Assembly (NCBI RefSeq): GCF_051014445.1
Contig: NW_027488365.1
Span: forward strand, 44,278,001-44,342,000
Length of the DNA: 64,000 bases
Direction of reading: 5' to 3'
DNA from: Colletes latitarsis
Lineage: Eukaryota; Arthropoda; Insecta; Hymenoptera; Colletidae
Positions 61,666-64,000 of the stretch are shown here, piece by piece. The position numbers and the translations under genes were made by a program. The first letter of the stretch is position 1. Every line of letters starts with the position of its first letter. Below the pieces are notes generated by a model. That model was not told the DNA's origin. It saw nothing but the letters and a program-made list of their open reading frames with translations, and ran no database searches.

Positions 61666-64000
61666 CGTGTTTGAATCACGTAGTAATGTGGTAACACACT
61701 GAAGCAGTCAATTAAACCTGGTTTCGATCAATATTTTAGAGGATAACACCGGTTAGGTCTGGGTTAGGTCTGGGATATGCGCGCATCTGGCTTACACTTT
61801 CGCCATTTTCGCAAACTTGTTGGCCAGATCCAGGGTTTTTTTCGTGTTTGAATCACGTAGTAATGTGGTAATACACTGAAGCAGTCAATTAAACCTGGTT
61901 TCGATCAATATTTTAGAGGATAACACCTGTTAGGTCTGGGTTAGGTCCGGGAAATGCACGCATCTGGCTTATGATTTCGCCTTTTTCGCAAACTTGTTGA
62001 CCAGATCCTGGGTTTTTTCGGTGTTTGAATCACGTAGTAATGTGGTACCACACAGAGGCAGTCAATTAAACCTGGTTTGGATCAATATTTTAGAGGATAA
62101 CACCGGTTAGGTCTGGGTTAGGTCTGGGATATGCGCGCATCTGGCTTACACTTTCGCCATTTTCGCAAACTTGTTGGCCAGATCCAGGGTTTTTTTCGTG
62201 TTTGAATCACGTAGTAATGTTGTACCACACTGAGGCAGTCAATTAAACCTGGTTTCGATCAATATTTCAGAGGATAACAGCGGTTAGGTCTGGGTTAGGT
62301 CCGGGAAATGCACGCATCTGGCTCATGATTTCGCCTTTTTCGCAAACTTGTTGGTCAGATCCTGGGTTTTTTCCGTGTTTGAATCACGTAGTAATGTGGT
62401 AATTCACTGAAGCAGTCAATAAAACCTGGTTTCGATCAATATTTTAGAGGATAACACCGGTTAGGTCTGGGTTAGGTTTGGGTTATGCCCGCATCTGGCT
62501 CATGATTTTGCCTTCTTCGCATACTTGTTGGCCAGATCCTGGGTTTTTTTCGTGTTTGAATCACGTAGTAATGTGGTAACACACTGAAGCAGTCAATTAA
62601 ACCTGGTCTCGATCAATATTTTAGAGGATAACACCGGTTGGGTCTGGGTTAGGTCTGGGTTATGCCCGCATCTGGCTCATGATTTTGCCTTCTTCGCATA
62701 CTTGTTGGCCAGATCCTGGGTTTTTTTCGTGTTTGAATCACGTAGTAATGTGGTAACACACTGAAGCAGTCAATTAAACCTGGTTTCGATCAATATTTTA
62801 GAGGATAACACCGGTTAGGCCTGGGTTTCGTCTGGGTTATGTCCGCAGCTGGCTCATGATTTTGCCTTCTTCGCATACTTGTTGGCCAGATCCTGGGTTT
62901 TTTTCGTGTTTGAATCACGTAGTAATGTGGTAACACACTGAAGCAGTCAATTAAACCTGGTTTCGATCAATATTTTAGAGGATAACACCGGTTAGGTCTG
63001 GGTTAGGTCTGGGTTATGCCCGCGTCTGGCTCATGATTTTACCTTTTTCGCAAACTTGTTGGCCAGATCTTGGGTTTTTTTCGTGTTTGAATCACGTAGT
63101 AATGTGGTAACACTCTGAAGCAGTCAATTAAACCTCGCTTCGCTCAGTATTTTAGAGGATAACACCGGTTAGGTCTGGCTTAGGTCTGGGTTATACCCGC
63201 ATCTGGCTCATGATTTTGCCTTCTTCGCATACTTGTTGGCCAGATCCTGGGTTTTTTTCGTGTTTGAATCACGTAGTAATGTGGTAACACACTGAAGCAG
63301 TCAATTGAACCTGGTTTCGATCAATATTTTAGAGGATAACACCGGTTAGGTCTGGGTTATGTCTGGGTTATGCCCGCATCTGGCTCATGATTTTGCCTTC
63401 TTCGCATACTTGTTGGCCAGATCCTGGGTTTTTTTCGTGTTTGAATCACGTAGTAATGTGGTAACACACTGAAGCAGTCAATTAAACCTGGTTTCGATCA
63501 ATATTTTAGAGGATAACACCGGTTAGGTCGGGGTTAGGTCTGGGATATGCGCGCATCTGGCTTACACTTTCGCCATTTTCGCAAGCTTGTTGCCCAGATC
63601 CTGGGTTTTTTCCGTGTTTGAATCACGTAGTAATGTTGTACCACACTGAGGCAGTCAAATAAACCTGGTTTCGATCCATATTTCAGAGGATAACACCGGT
63701 TAGGTCTGGGATAGGTCCGGTAAATGCACGCATCTGGCTCATGATTTCGCCTTTTTCGCAAACTTGTTGGCCGGATCCTGGGTTTTTTCCGTGTTTGAAA
63801 CACGTAGTAATGTGGTAATACACTGAAGCAGTCAATTAGACCTGGTTTCGATCAATATTTTAGAGGATATCACCGGTTAGGTCTGGGTTAGGTCTGGGTT
63901 ATGCCCGCATCTGGCTCATGATTTTGCCTTCTTCGCATACTTGTTGGCCAGATCCTGGTTTTTTTCCGTGTTTGAATCACGTAGTAATGTGGTAACACAC
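61031..64000 (+). repeat. 19-monomer HOR, last copy, cut by the window end
   Basis: This aligns with 55,720-58,689 at 5,311 bp right up to the last base: GGTAACACAC is at 58,680 and 63,991. AAGCTT at 58,272 and 63,583 keeps the same spacing. Private changes include GAAACACG near 63,798 and GATATCACC near 63,867. The array clearly continues beyond the window. Confidence 0.92.

Larger units (their letters stand above)
1..64000 (+). repeat. 177-bp tandem satellite array filling the window
   Basis: Every part of the window aligns to one monomer of about 177 bp. With the monomer start set at GAGGATAACACCGGTTAGG, successive starts near the left end fall at 11, 188, 364, 541, 718, 895 and 1071, a spacing of 176-177. 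All units face the same way and I saw no inversion, gap or foreign insertion. In order the monomer holds a TTAGG-containing 11-bp sub-repeat, a C/G-rich CCCGCATCTGG segment, TTGTTGGCCAGATCCTGGG, a T6-T7 run, TTGAATCACGTAGTAATG, a GTGGTAACACAC dyad, GCAGTCAATTAAACC and a closing CGATCAATATTTTA. The common form counts 77 G+C in 177. Such length and higher-order structure are typical of eukaryotic centromeric or pericentromeric satellites; that location is inferred, not shown. I do not recognise the family by name. Confidence 0.98.

Noticed and set aside
1..64000. CRISPR array
   Set aside because: The period is about 177 bp with no alternation of short constant repeats and unique spacers; all positions of the unit are repetitive.

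Overview
The whole 64-kb window is one uninterrupted array of a tandem satellite DNA. The unit is about 177 bp (176-177 bp usual, about 166 bp for a short form), always head to tail in the same orientation, giving roughly 360 units. I read the sequence end to end and found no protein-coding gene, RNA gene, transposon, CRISPR array, bacterial regulatory signal or non-satellite insertion. The sequence is eukaryotic in character: a nucleosome-scale monomer, higher-order repeats and no genes. It looks like a centromeric or pericentromeric (or other heterochromatic) block from a long-read assembly. By hand count the common monomer is about 43-44% G+C with six CpG sites, so CpG is not strongly depleted. 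I do not recognise the satellite and cannot assign a species or phylum.

Layout. The array is built by nested amplification. (1) 188-5960: a 16-monomer higher-order repeat (HOR) of 2,827 bp, two full copies plus the start of a third, nearly identical. (2) 5961-10784: less ordered monomers containing a near-perfect 7-monomer (1,239 bp) tandem duplication. (3) 10785-25306: two superunits of 7,409 and about 7,113 bp, the second lacking exactly one monomer relative to the first. (4) 25307-31247: a mosaic of left-half monomers. (5) At about 31,248 the monomer repertoire changes abruptly: a class with an 'aaatgcacgc' segment appears for the first time and stays common to the end of the window. (6) 33741-38825: a 520-bp trimer duplication, then a 2,301-bp 13-mer made of 3- and 7-monomer blocks. 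(7) 37848-47555 and 48955-59890: two superunits of about 10-11 kb, each containing copies of a 19-monomer, 3,363-bp HOR, separated by a 1.4-kb linker of divergent monomers. (8) 59896-61665: an 885-bp 5-mer duplication. (9) 61031-64000: a further HOR copy, 5,311 bp downstream of its partner, running off the window.

How it works together. There are no gene products to connect. The organisation is what unequal crossover or gene-conversion-like recombination makes when it stays in monomer register: the size differences between superunits that I resolved are close to whole numbers of monomers, and two of them sit at a chimeric monomer. Within a monomer the notable elements are an 11-bp TTAGG-containing sub-repeat and short dyad symmetries, including a perfect 12-bp palindrome in one monomer class. 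Any link to kinetochore chromatin is inference.
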